5,987 bases of DNA from Chlamydiota bacterium (lineage in GTDB: Bacteria; Chlamydiota; Chlamydiia; Chlamydiales; SLFE01). A program made the position numbers and the translations under genes. The stretch covers positions 1 to 5,987 of the forward strand of contig JAAKFL010000126.1 in assembly GCA_011065065.1 (NCBI GenBank), given 5' to 3'. Positions within the stretch are counted from its first letter, which is position 1, and each line of letters opens with the position of its first letter. Shown here in pieces: positions 1-5,987 of the stretch. The notes below the pieces were generated by a model. That model searched no databases and was not told the origin of the DNA. It saw nothing but the letters and a program-made list of their open reading frames with translations.

Positions 1-53
1 TATCCTGCCTATCCTGTTTTTTTTTGGACGTGAAAAACAGGATAGGCAGGATA
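1..53. repeat. Perfect inverted repeat, 21-bp arms, 'atcctg' family
   Basis: Bases 1-21 are the exact reverse complement of bases 33-53, with an 11-base loop (22-32). Each arm contains two 'atcctg'-type units (tatcctgcc then tatcctg) and ends in a run of T (left) or A (right). A related unit, aggattaacaggat, follows at 57-70, so the array continues in a looser form and probably also extends left of the window. Similar 'atcctgt/aggattaacaggat' intergenic repeats are known from many environmental bacteria (general knowledge, not searched). No T-run follows the right arm, so it does not look like a standard intrinsic terminator for + strand transcripts. Confidence 0.85.
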
Positions 54-75
54 GTAAGGATTAACAGGATAAAAC

Positions 76-103
76 ATCAAGAAATTGTATCAAGAAATTT
101 CTT
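76..103. repeat. Short direct repeat overlapping a 12-bp palindrome
   Basis: The 11-mer atcaagaaatt occurs at 76-86 and again at 89-99, a 13-base period. The second copy runs into the perfect palindrome aagaaatttctt at 92-103. It lies about 85 bases upstream of the first gene's start. It could be an operator-like site or just AT-rich chance; nothing else in the window repeats it. Confidence 0.4.
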
Positions 104-128
104 CATGCGATTTCCCTAGACATATATT
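100..128 (+). promoter_or_regulatory. Possible promoter for the ClpB-like gene
   Basis: TATATT at 123-128 differs from the -10 consensus at one position. A weak -35-like tcttca lies at 100-105 with a 17-base spacer and matches only three of six consensus bases. The -35 box would overlap the small palindrome at 92-103. The call rests mainly on the -10 and on the position 60 bases before the start codon. Confidence 0.22.
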
Positions 129-177
129 TCCTCTTTAATGGAATCAAAGAACCGGTTACTATTGTTTGGATTATTAT

Positions 178-182
178 AGGAG
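178..182 (+). promoter_or_regulatory. Ribosome binding site (AGGAG) of the ClpB-like gene
   Basis: AGGAG lies six bases before the ATG at 189. This fixes the start choice over the later in-frame Met55 and Met75, and shows that the organism uses Shine-Dalgarno initiation. Confidence 0.8.
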
Positions 183-188
183 TTTCAC

Positions 189-2147
189 ATGCAAATAGGC
201 CAAGATTACTCACGTCTTTCATTTAATTATATCATTGATACAGAGAATTTGCCATCTAGAGTTGTGACCAAAATTTTTAACTTTGCACCTGCCATTTTTA
301 GAGAATTGGGGACTCCGTTTCTTTCCCCTAAGTTAAAATCATTCAAGCAGATGACTCATATTAATCTTGAGACAATTGTAGATGCGACTGTTGATATTTA
401 TCATCATGGAATGAATTGGGCGTATGAAGAAAAGGTCCAAAGAATTTTACAGGATATAGATGCTGAAAGGCTTCATGATCTGATTGAGAGTTTAGTGAAT
501 AAAGAAGTGCGAGAGAATATACCGGGGCTTTACATGAAATTGAGTCCTTTTTTGTCGGTTGAGCAAATTAAAGGTGCGATTCAAATTGGCGAGCAAGTCG
601 TTCGTGAGTTAGATAAACTGATACATATTGAAATTCAGAATCCCAGATGCTCCATTACCGTTCCCCAAAATAAACAATTTTTTAACAATGTGATCTCAAA
701 TTTTTTCCCAAACCTCTTCAATATCCTCCGTCTTTCCTTTTTATATTTTGATGAAGGAAACCAACCCAAAATGATTTGGGAGTGCTATTTAATTTTAAGT
801 ATCTATTTCCAGGTTTTGACGATTCCCTTTGCTTTGGTTTTTACCCTGAGTCCTCTGATTGGATTCTCTAGTGCCTTAGCAGTAATCGGAGTTGGATCTG
901 TGTTGGGATTTTCGGCTTTGTATGGTTATTTCAATTGGTTGCGTCCTTTTCCCATAAAAATGAATCACTACACTGTAAATTTGACCAGGAAAGAAGATTT
1001 GGGTTGCTGTGTTAGCCGCGATCATGTCATTTCTGAGATTATAAAATTTCAAGGTGGATTGAGCCGTGACAAAAAACATGTTCTCGTCGTTGGTGATTCT
1101 GGTCAAGGAAAGTCTACGGTTTTGAAAGGTGCTGTTAAGAAACTTAAAGAAATCAAATCAGATATTAACGTTTATGATGCTAGCTTGGCAATAGGGGGTG
1201 GCACCAATATGTCAGGAGTCGGTCCTCTACATAGACTTCAAGAAAACATTAAGAATTTAGGTCCTTTGGCAACTCGTTCTGTATTTGTATTAAATGAATT
1301 TTCGCGTGTGGTGCTTTCCAAGAGTTCTCATGATATCGATACAGAGGCTAGTAGCTGGAGTACATTTTTAGACACAACAGTTGTGACTTGTTGGGCCACA
1401 GCGACCATCAAGCAATATGAAGCCATTTTAAAATATGACGCTAACGAGGCTCTTGATCAAGGGGAAGCTTTGCTACAACGTTTTCATATCGTTGATTTGC
1501 GAAAATCGGTTGCGGATGTTAGGTCGATGGTGGATGCTGAAATGAGGTATAAAAAGGGGTATATTCCCTGTGACCCTGACCTTGCCCATAATGCCATTAA
1601 GTTATCGGGCGAGTATCGTCCTAAAATTAATCAGCCAAGGAATGCCTGCAATCTCATTGATCTGGCGATTGCGGAGGTGCGTTTTAACTTGGAAAAGCCG
1701 TCGGTTAAAACCCAGGAACAAAAGAATATCGAGTCACGACTGGTGATTAAAAGGCGTGAGTTATGTGATATTGATCGTACAGAGCCTGGGAGTGATGATG
1801 TCAGGAGTTTGGAAGAGGAAATAGAGGAAATGGAGCGTCTCCTCAAAGATGAAATCACTAGGATGAATGTTGTGAATGGGACAATTCATCATTTGAGACG
1901 GGAATATAAGCGTAAATTAGCTATGGAACGTAGGATTTATGATGTGGCTTGCTTGCTTCGTCAGGATGAAGGGAATGTCGATCTTCAGAAGGAATTTCAT
2001 TTATTACGATATTACGATTTCTCAGTACGTCAGTCTGTGGTGCGTGAATGGGAAGATGATGTTCCGGAGGGATATCCCGTACGTGTTACGGAAGCAGTGT
2101 TGGAATCAGAGATTAAGAAGAAGGTGCCAGAGCCGAAAGGGAAATAG
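189..2147 (+). CDS. Membrane-anchored, single-module ClpB-like AAA+ ATPase (function unknown)
   Basis: A 652-residue protein whose exact job I do not recognise. Residues 1-190 look alpha-helical and match no family I know. Residues about 197-220 and 223-247 are two hydrophobic segments forming a likely membrane hairpin, followed by LRPFPIK, so both ends are probably cytoplasmic. Residues about 260-505 match the first ATPase module of ClpA/ClpB. The entry is YTVNLT..LGCCVSRD, like YTIDLT...VIGRDEEI. Walker A is GDSGQGKST (302-310). A Walker B-like FVLNE (366-370) has Asn369 instead of Asp. A sensor-1-like stretch WATATIKQY (402-410), LLQRF with possible arginine finger Arg431, and NLIDLAIAEVRF (488-499) follow in the family order. 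The aromatic pore-loop motif (GAKYRGE in ClpB) is replaced by GGGTNMSG. Residues about 505-625 are charged and helical, like the ClpB middle domain. The end, VRVTEAVLESE, resembles the VTEEDIAEVV leading into the D1-D2 linker, but no second ATPase module follows. The fold family is fairly sure; a protein-remodelling role at the membrane is inference. A degenerate regulatory or scaffold ATPase is an alternative. Confidence 0.8.
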   Translation: MQIGQDYSRLSFNYIIDTENLPSRVVTKIFNFAPAIFRELGTPFLSPKLKSFKQMTHINLETIVDATVDIYHHGMNWAYEEKVQRILQDIDAERLHDLIESLVNKEVRENIPGLYMKLSPFLSVEQIKGAIQIGEQVVRELDKLIHIEIQNPRCSITVPQNKQFFNNVISNFFPNLFNILRLSFLYFDEGNQPKMIWECYLILSIYFQVLTIPFALVFTLSPLIGFSSALAVIGVGSVLGFSALYGYFNWLRPFPIKMNHYTVNLTRKEDLGCCVSRDHVISEIIKFQGGLSRDKKHVLVVGDSGQGKSTVLKGAVKKLKEIKSDINVYDASLAIGGGTNMSGVGPLHRLQENIKNLGPLATRSVFVLNEFSRVVLSKSSHDIDTEASSWSTFLDTTVVTCWATATIKQYEAILKYDANEALDQGEALLQRFHIVDLRKSVADVRSMVDAEMRYKKGYIPCDPDLAHNAIKLSGEYRPKINQPRNACNLIDLAIAEVRFNLEKPSVKTQEQKNIESRLVIKRRELCDIDRTEPGSDDVRSLEEEIEEMERLLKDEITRMNVVNGTIHHLRREYKRKLAMERRIYDVACLLRQDEGNVDLQKEFHLLRYYDFSVRQSVVREWEDDVPEGYPVRVTEAVLESEIKKKVPEPKGK

Positions 2148-2219
2148 GCCGCTCCCGATCACATTTTTTATTCATTTTAAGAACGCAGAGGGCACCGAAA
2201 CAAATTTAGGATTTTGGTG

Positions 2220-2482
2220 GCTTTAAAATTTAACCGCGAAGATCGCGAAGACCGCGAAGATGCGCGAAGACTGGAGCAATCATTGTGATTTTCCGATGAA
2301 CGTGTCTGATTTGAAGTTTCAAAATGGAGCAGGTTTTACATTTATAAATATTTTATATTTTTAAGATGAGTTACAATATATAACCTCTTTACGCAGTAGG
2401 TTTTGAAAAATATAATTGAAGTTGGTCTGTTTCTTCGCGCATCTTCGCGGTCTTCGCGATCTTCGCGGTTAAATTTTAAAGC
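2220..2482. repeat. 263-bp element with perfect 51-bp terminal inverted repeats
   Basis: Bases 2220-2270 and 2432-2482 are exact reverse complements over all 51 bases; identity stops abruptly on both sides. Each arm consists of an AT-rich outer part (gctttaaaatttaa) and four near-tandem units: ccgcgaaga (2234-2242), tcgcgaaga (2243-2251), ccgcgaaga (2252-2260) and tgcgcgaaga (2261-2270). The 161-base interior is very AT-rich and has no open reading frame of note. No clear target-site duplication is visible in the flanks. It could be a MITE-like or REP-like palindromic element. In RNA it would form a very long stem. 'cgcgaaga' intergenic repeats occur in many environmental bacteria (general knowledge). 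Confidence 0.9.
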
Positions 2483-2501
2483 ATCAATAAGAAACTTTCC
2501 A

Positions 2502-2530
2502 TTGCAAAAATGCCAATTCCTTGTTACTTT
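2502..2530 (+). promoter_or_regulatory. Possible promoter of carAB
   Basis: TTGCAA at 2502-2507 is a fair -35 box, and a weak -10-like tacttt lies at 2525-2530 after a 17-base spacer. This would give a short leader of about 30 bases and place transcription start outside the inverted-repeat element. The -10 match is poor, so the promoter may instead lie in the AT-rich interior of that element. No PyrR-type attenuator or arginine box is evident. Confidence 0.22.
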
Positions 2531-2551
2531 TTGTTCTAAGAATACCCCCTC

Positions 2552-2556
2552 AGGAG
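2552..2556 (+). promoter_or_regulatory. Ribosome binding site (AGGAG) deciding the GTG start of carA
   Basis: AGGAG sits seven bases before a GTG codon at 2564. The protein read from this GTG begins just before the conserved LILEDG motif of CarA, so the GTG is the natural start. Confidence 0.8.
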
Positions 2557-2563
2557 CGTTTAG

Positions 2564-3613
2564 GTGACATTAGATACTTCATTTTTGATCCTTGAAGATG
2601 GCACGCAATACCAAGGAATGTCTCCCACTTGGCAAAATTCGACTTTTGATGGTGAAGTGGTGTTTACCACAGGGATGACCGGGTATTTCGAATCCCTTAC
2701 TGACCCTTCTTTTGCAGGGCAACATCTCGTTTTCACATATCCTTTAATGGGGAATTACGGAGTTCCCGAGTCAAGTCAATGGGAGTCAAGCCGTATTCAT
2801 ACTTCAGGTGTGATTGTCAGTGAGTTATGTCAAAATTGGTCTCATTTTCAGGGGATCCATTCTCTTATGGAGTGGTTAGAGGCTCAGCAAGTTCCGCTGA
2901 TTACTGGAATCGACACCCGAGATCTGACAAAACGAATTCGCGAGCGGGGAGTGATGTTAGGAGCGATCACAAAATCAAATACTCCTCTTAAAAGCATTCA
3001 AGATCCCAATCTTCTCAACTTGGTGGAAAGGGTCTCCATTTCGAATCAACGGATTTTGAATGATTCAGGAAAACGGATTATCGTGGTGGATTGTGGGATC
3101 AAAAACAATATTCTTAGGTGTTTAGATAAGTACCCTGTGACTCTCCATCACGTTCCTCACAACTACGATTATTTAGATGATGAGTTTGATGGGATCTTTA
3201 TCTCCAATGGCCCAGGGAATCCCGAAATGTGCCAGGGGACAATTGCCATTTTAAAAAGGGCAATGGAGAAAAGGAAACCGATTTTTGGAATCTGTTTAGG
3301 GTCTCAGCTTCTATCTCTTGCGGCGGGAGCTCAAACCTACAAGCTTCGGTATGGTCACCGGGGGCATAATCAACCTTGCATTCACCTGCCGTCTAAGAAA
3401 TGTTACATGACAAGCCAAAATCACGGCTACGCAATCAGGGAAGACACACTTCCTGATGACTGGGAGGTTAATTACCGGAATTTAAACGATGGAACTGTGG
3501 AGGGAATTCGTCATAAAACGTTGCCCTTCTATGCGGTTCAATTCCACCCTGAAGCTTCTCCAGGTCCAACAGACACAGAATGGATTTTTGAGGATTTTAT
3601 CAACGCATTATGA
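2564..3613 (+). CDS. carA: Carbamoyl-phosphate synthase small (glutaminase) subunit
   Basis: CarA hydrolyses glutamine and passes ammonia to CarB, which makes carbamoyl phosphate for pyrimidine and arginine synthesis in the cytoplasm. The 349-residue product is slightly shorter than E. coli CarA (382). Residues 6-150 form the CarA-specific N-terminal domain, with LILEDGTQYQG, FTTGMTGYFESLTDPS, TYPLMGNYG and GIDTRDLTKRIRERG. Residues about 171-347 are the class I glutamine amidotransferase domain: VVDCGIKNNILR, ISNGPGNP (213-220), the nucleophile elbow GICLGSQ with Cys244, YGHRGHNQP (263-271), TSQNHGYA and QFHPE with His328 and Glu330. The catalytic triad is thus complete. Ser247 stands where most CarA proteins have His (GICLGHQ). 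WESS.IH, YGHRGHNQP and TSQNHG closely resemble the glutaminase part of eukaryotic CAD and Bacteroidetes CarA rather than the E. coli form. The start is GTG with a good Shine-Dalgarno site. It overlaps carB by four bases, indicating one operon. Confidence 0.97.
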   Translation: MTLDTSFLILEDGTQYQGMSPTWQNSTFDGEVVFTTGMTGYFESLTDPSFAGQHLVFTYPLMGNYGVPESSQWESSRIHTSGVIVSELCQNWSHFQGIHSLMEWLEAQQVPLITGIDTRDLTKRIRERGVMLGAITKSNTPLKSIQDPNLLNLVERVSISNQRILNDSGKRIIVVDCGIKNNILRCLDKYPVTLHHVPHNYDYLDDEFDGIFISNGPGNPEMCQGTIAILKRAMEKRKPIFGICLGSQLLSLAAGAQTYKLRYGHRGHNQPCIHLPSKKCYMTSQNHGYAIREDTLPDDWEVNYRNLNDGTVEGIRHKTLPFYAVQFHPEASPGPTDTEWIFEDFINAL

Positions 3614-5987
3614 AAAATGATAGTCAACAGGTATTGCCTCAGGGAAGTAAGATTTTAATTCTTGGATCGGGAGGATTGAAAATTGGTCAAGCCGGTGAAT
3701 TTGACTATTCCGGTTCTCAAGCTATTAAGGCGGTTAAGGAGGAGGGGTTTAAGACTGTTCTGGTCAATCCCAATATTGCCACCGTGCAAACTGACGAAGG
3801 GCTTGCGGATCAAGTCTATCTCCATCCCCTCCATCACGACATTGTTGTCAAAATCATCGAGCAAGAAAAGCCGCAGGGAATTCTTTTGGGATTTGGAGGT
3901 CAGACGGCGCTGAATTTGGGGATTGAGCTTTATGATTCTGGGGCTTTAAAGAAACATGGTATTAAGGTTCTGGGGACTTCAGTCGAGACCATTAAAACTT
4001 CTGAAGATCGTAAGCTGTTTAAGGAATGCCTGAATGAAATCGATTTGAAGAGTCCGTTTAGCTACTCTTGTGTGACAGTGGGTGAAGCCTTGGAAGCAGC
4101 AAAAGAAATCGGTTATCCTCTCATGATCCGGTCTGGTTTTTCTCTTGGAGGCTTGGGTTCTGGAAAAATTGAAAGTGAAAAAGAGCTGATCGATAGGTGT
4201 CGAGAAGCTTTGAGTCATGCTCCACAAGTTTTGATTGAAGAGTATTTGAAAGGGTGGAAAGAGATCGAATATGAGGTGATGCGCGATTCAGCCGACAACG
4301 CCATCACGATTTGCAACATGGAAAATTTTGATCCGATGGGGATTCACACCGGAGAAAGCATTGTTGTCGCCCCATCTCAAACTCTGACGAATAAGGAATA
4401 CCATTTTCTTCGAGCCATCGCCCTAAAAACGATTCGCAAGCTGGGTGTTGTCGGAGAGTGTAATATCCAATATGCTTTGAATCCTGAGAACGGTGATTAT
4501 CGAGTGATAGAGGTGAATGCTCGGCTATCTCGTTCAAGCGCGTTAGCTTCGAAGGCGACGGGGTATCCTATTGCCTTTATTGCTGCAAAACTTTCCATTG
4601 GAAAACGGCTTGATGAGTTGCGGAATCAGGTCACGCAACAGACTTCGGCCTTTTTTGAGCCGGCTTTGGATTATATAGTTGTCAAGATGCCTCGTTGGGA
4701 CATCCAAAAATTCAAATCCGCCGATCGGCGCATTGGATCGGAAATGAAGAGTGTGGGTGAGGTGATGGGGATTGGAAGATCCTTTCCAGAAGCGCTTCAG
4801 AAGGCGATTCGGATGCTCAATATTGGCTTGATGGGCATTAACGATTATTCTCGTCCGATACCGTCTCTGAAATCGGAAATCTGCCAAGCGACAGATCGTC
4901 GTCTTTTTGCAATTTACAAAGCATTTTCTAACGGCAAAAGTGTTGATGAGATCCATAAGCTTTCAGATATTGATAAATGGTTTCTTCATCATATCAAGCG
5001 AATTTCTGAAATGGAATGCGAGATAAAAGAAAAAGGAATCGATGAGCAGAGGCTAAAAGAGGCAAAAAAGTTAGGTTTTTCCGATTCGGGTATCGCTTCA
5101 TTGGTGGAGACAACTGAAGCTGAAATCCGCAAACAGCGTTTGGAGTGGGGGATTCGTCCTTGCGTGAAGCAGATTGATACCTTGGCAGGTGAATTTGCAG
5201 CGCAAACAAATTACCTCTACACCACCTATCATGGGATTTCGAATGATGTGACCCCTTCTGAAAATCCTCCTGTTATCATTTTGGGATCAGGTCCTTACTG
5301 CATTGGTTCATCTGTGGAATTTGACTGGTGTGCAGTCAATGCGTTAAAGGGTTTTCGCCGGCTGGGTGAGTCACCAATTATGATCAATTCAAATCCAGAA
5401 ACCGTGTCGACCGATTATGATGAATCGGATCGACTGTATTTCGAGGAATTGACTCTTGAACGAGTGAGTGATATTGCTGATTTTGAGAATCCCAAAGGGA
5501 TTATGGTGTGTGTTGGTGGGCAGATTGCGAATAATCTGGCTTCACCATTAGATCAGGAAGGATATCCCATTATGGGGACTCCTGTCCGCTATATTGATCA
5601 AGCGGAGAACCGAAAAAAGTTTTCTTCCATGTTATCTGAACTGGGGATCGATCAGCCGACGTGGGATGAGGTTAAGACCCTCTCGCAAGCTAAGAATTTT
5701 GCGAAGAAAGTCAGGTACCCCATTCTTGTGCGTCCATCATATGTGTTATCGGGAGCAGCCATGAATGTGGTGAATAGTGACGATGAGCTGGAGACGTACC
5801 TCAGTGAAGCGACCCGGGTTTCCCGTGGAAATCCCGTTGTGATATCTCAGTTTATTGAGAATGGAAAAGAGCTTGAGATTGATGGAGTCGCGAAAGAGGG
5901 GAAGATTGTCATTCAGGCGATCACGGAACATGTGGAAAACGCAGGTGTTCATTCCGGTGATGCAACTGTCGTCATTCCGCCGCAACG
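3610..5987 (+). CDS. carB: Carbamoyl-phosphate synthase large subunit (5' part, cut by window edge)
   Basis: CarB phosphorylates bicarbonate, combines it with ammonia from CarA and phosphorylates the resulting carbamate, using two ATP. The 792 complete codons here are open throughout; full-length family members have about 1070 residues, so the end of the second ATP-grasp half and the C-terminal allosteric domain lie beyond the edge. Residues 14-400 are the carboxyphosphate half: LGSGGLKIGQAGEFDYSG (18-35), FGGQTALN, RSGFSLGGLGSG (174-185), GWKEIEYEV (215-223), NMENFDPMGIHTGES (236-250), and EVNARLSRSSALASKATG (301-318) with the metal/ATP ligands Glu301 and Asn303. Residues about 405-550 are the oligomerisation domain. 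The second half starts near 554 with ILGSGPYCIGSSVEFDW and SNPETVSTDYDESDRLYF, then RPSYVLSGAAMNVV (708-721) and EHVENAGVHSGDAT. The GGLGSG and LSGAAMNVV forms match eukaryotic CAD and Bacteroidetes CarB, not E. coli. The ATG overlaps the carA stop as ATGA; the nearest Shine-Dalgarno-like gagga is 15 bases upstream, so translation probably depends on re-initiation after carA. Allosteric effectors cannot be judged here. Confidence 0.97.
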   Translation, partial: MKNDSQQVLPQGSKILILGSGGLKIGQAGEFDYSGSQAIKAVKEEGFKTVLVNPNIATVQTDEGLADQVYLHPLHHDIVVKIIEQEKPQGILLGFGGQTALNLGIELYDSGALKKHGIKVLGTSVETIKTSEDRKLFKECLNEIDLKSPFSYSCVTVGEALEAAKEIGYPLMIRSGFSLGGLGSGKIESEKELIDRCREALSHAPQVLIEEYLKGWKEIEYEVMRDSADNAITICNMENFDPMGIHTGESIVVAPSQTLTNKEYHFLRAIALKTIRKLGVVGECNIQYALNPENGDYRVIEVNARLSRSSALASKATGYPIAFIAAKLSIGKRLDELRNQVTQQTSAFFEPALDYIVVKMPRWDIQKFKSADRRIGSEMKSVGEVMGIGRSFPEALQKAIRMLNIGLMGINDYSRPIPSLKSEICQATDRRLFAIYKAFSNGKSVDEIHKLSDIDKWFLHHIKRISEMECEIKEKGIDEQRLKEAKKLGFSDSGIASLVETTEAEIRKQRLEWGIRPCVKQIDTLAGEFAAQTNYLYTTYHGISNDVTPSENPPVIILGSGPYCIGSSVEFDWCAVNALKGFRRLGESPIMINSNPETVSTDYDESDRLYFEELTLERVSDIADFENPKGIMVCVGGQIANNLASPLDQEGYPIMGTPVRYIDQAENRKKFSSMLSELGIDQPTWDEVKTLSQAKNFAKKVRYPILVRPSYVLSGAAMNVVNSDDELETYLSEATRVSRGNPVVISQFIENGKELEIDGVAKEGKIVIQAITEHVENAGVHSGDATVVIPPQ

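Larger units (their letters stand above)
2148..2563. other. Gene-free intergenic region with repeats
   Basis: I see no credible gene in these 416 bases. No clear intrinsic terminator follows the TAG stop of the ClpB-like gene; there is an isolated T-run at about 2164-2169 without a convincing stem before it. A stretch acgcagagggcaccg (about 2183-2197) resembles another widespread intergenic repeat type ('aacgcagagg...'). The bulk is the 263-bp inverted-repeat element at 2220-2482. The last 80 bases form the leader of carA. Confidence 0.7.

Noticed and set aside
1..53. Inverted repeat as an intrinsic terminator of an upstream gene
   Set aside because: The T-run is inside the left arm and loop rather than after the stem on the + strand, and no upstream gene is visible in the window.
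1939..2226. 95-codon open frame on the + strand overlapping the end of the ClpB-like gene
   Set aside because: It lies almost wholly inside the larger gene in another frame, has no Shine-Dalgarno site that I could see, and its product has no recognisable motif.
2220..2482. Inverted repeats as an insertion sequence or CRISPR array
   Set aside because: The 161-base interior has no transposase frame, and there are no regularly spaced repeats with unique spacers; the 9-base units are directly adjacent.
2483..2563. Pyrimidine-responsive attenuator or riboswitch in the carA leader
   Set aside because: I could not find a terminator/antiterminator pair or a PyrR-type binding loop in the 81 bases before the start.
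4543..4956. 137-codon open frame on the - strand
   Set aside because: It is antisense to conserved carB codons and its translation shows no family features; it is a shadow of carB.

Overview
The window is a moderately AT-rich bacterial segment read entirely on the + strand. It holds one complete gene of unknown role, a repeat-rich intergenic region, and the start of a carA-carB operon that runs off the right edge. Both leading genes have a clear AGGAG Shine-Dalgarno sequence. The intergenic DNA carries palindromic repeats built from 'atcctg' and 'cgcgaaga' units. The carbamoyl-phosphate synthase is of the form shared by Bacteroidetes and eukaryotic CAD/URA2 proteins. Strong Shine-Dalgarno sites argue against a typical Bacteroidetes. 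A PVC-type bacterium, such as an environmental chlamydia, would fit the membrane-bound ClpB-like protein and the repeats, but this is a low-confidence guess from sequence style alone.

Region by region: bases 1-53 are a perfect inverted repeat of 21-bp arms at the window edge, followed by a related unit and a small direct repeat/palindrome. Bases 189-2147 encode a 652-residue protein. It has an alpha-helical N-terminal half of unknown family, a hydrophobic hairpin (two membrane segments), one divergent ClpA/ClpB-type AAA+ module, and a charged coiled-coil stretch where ClpB has its middle domain. It stops where a ClpB second ATPase ring would begin. Bases 2148-2563 have no gene but contain a 263-bp element bounded by perfect 51-bp inverted repeats.

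Bases 2564-3613 are carA, the glutaminase subunit. Bases 3610-5987 are the first 792 codons of carB, the synthetase subunit. The two overlap by four bases (ATGA) and are almost certainly co-translated. Together they make carbamoyl phosphate from glutamine, bicarbonate and ATP for pyrimidine and/or arginine synthesis. No functional tie between the ClpB-like gene and carAB is visible; the repeat element separates them.

The most unusual content is the membrane-anchored, single-ring ClpB-like ATPase, with an Asn in place of the Walker B Asp and no pore-loop tyrosine, followed by the perfect 51-bp inverted-repeat element.
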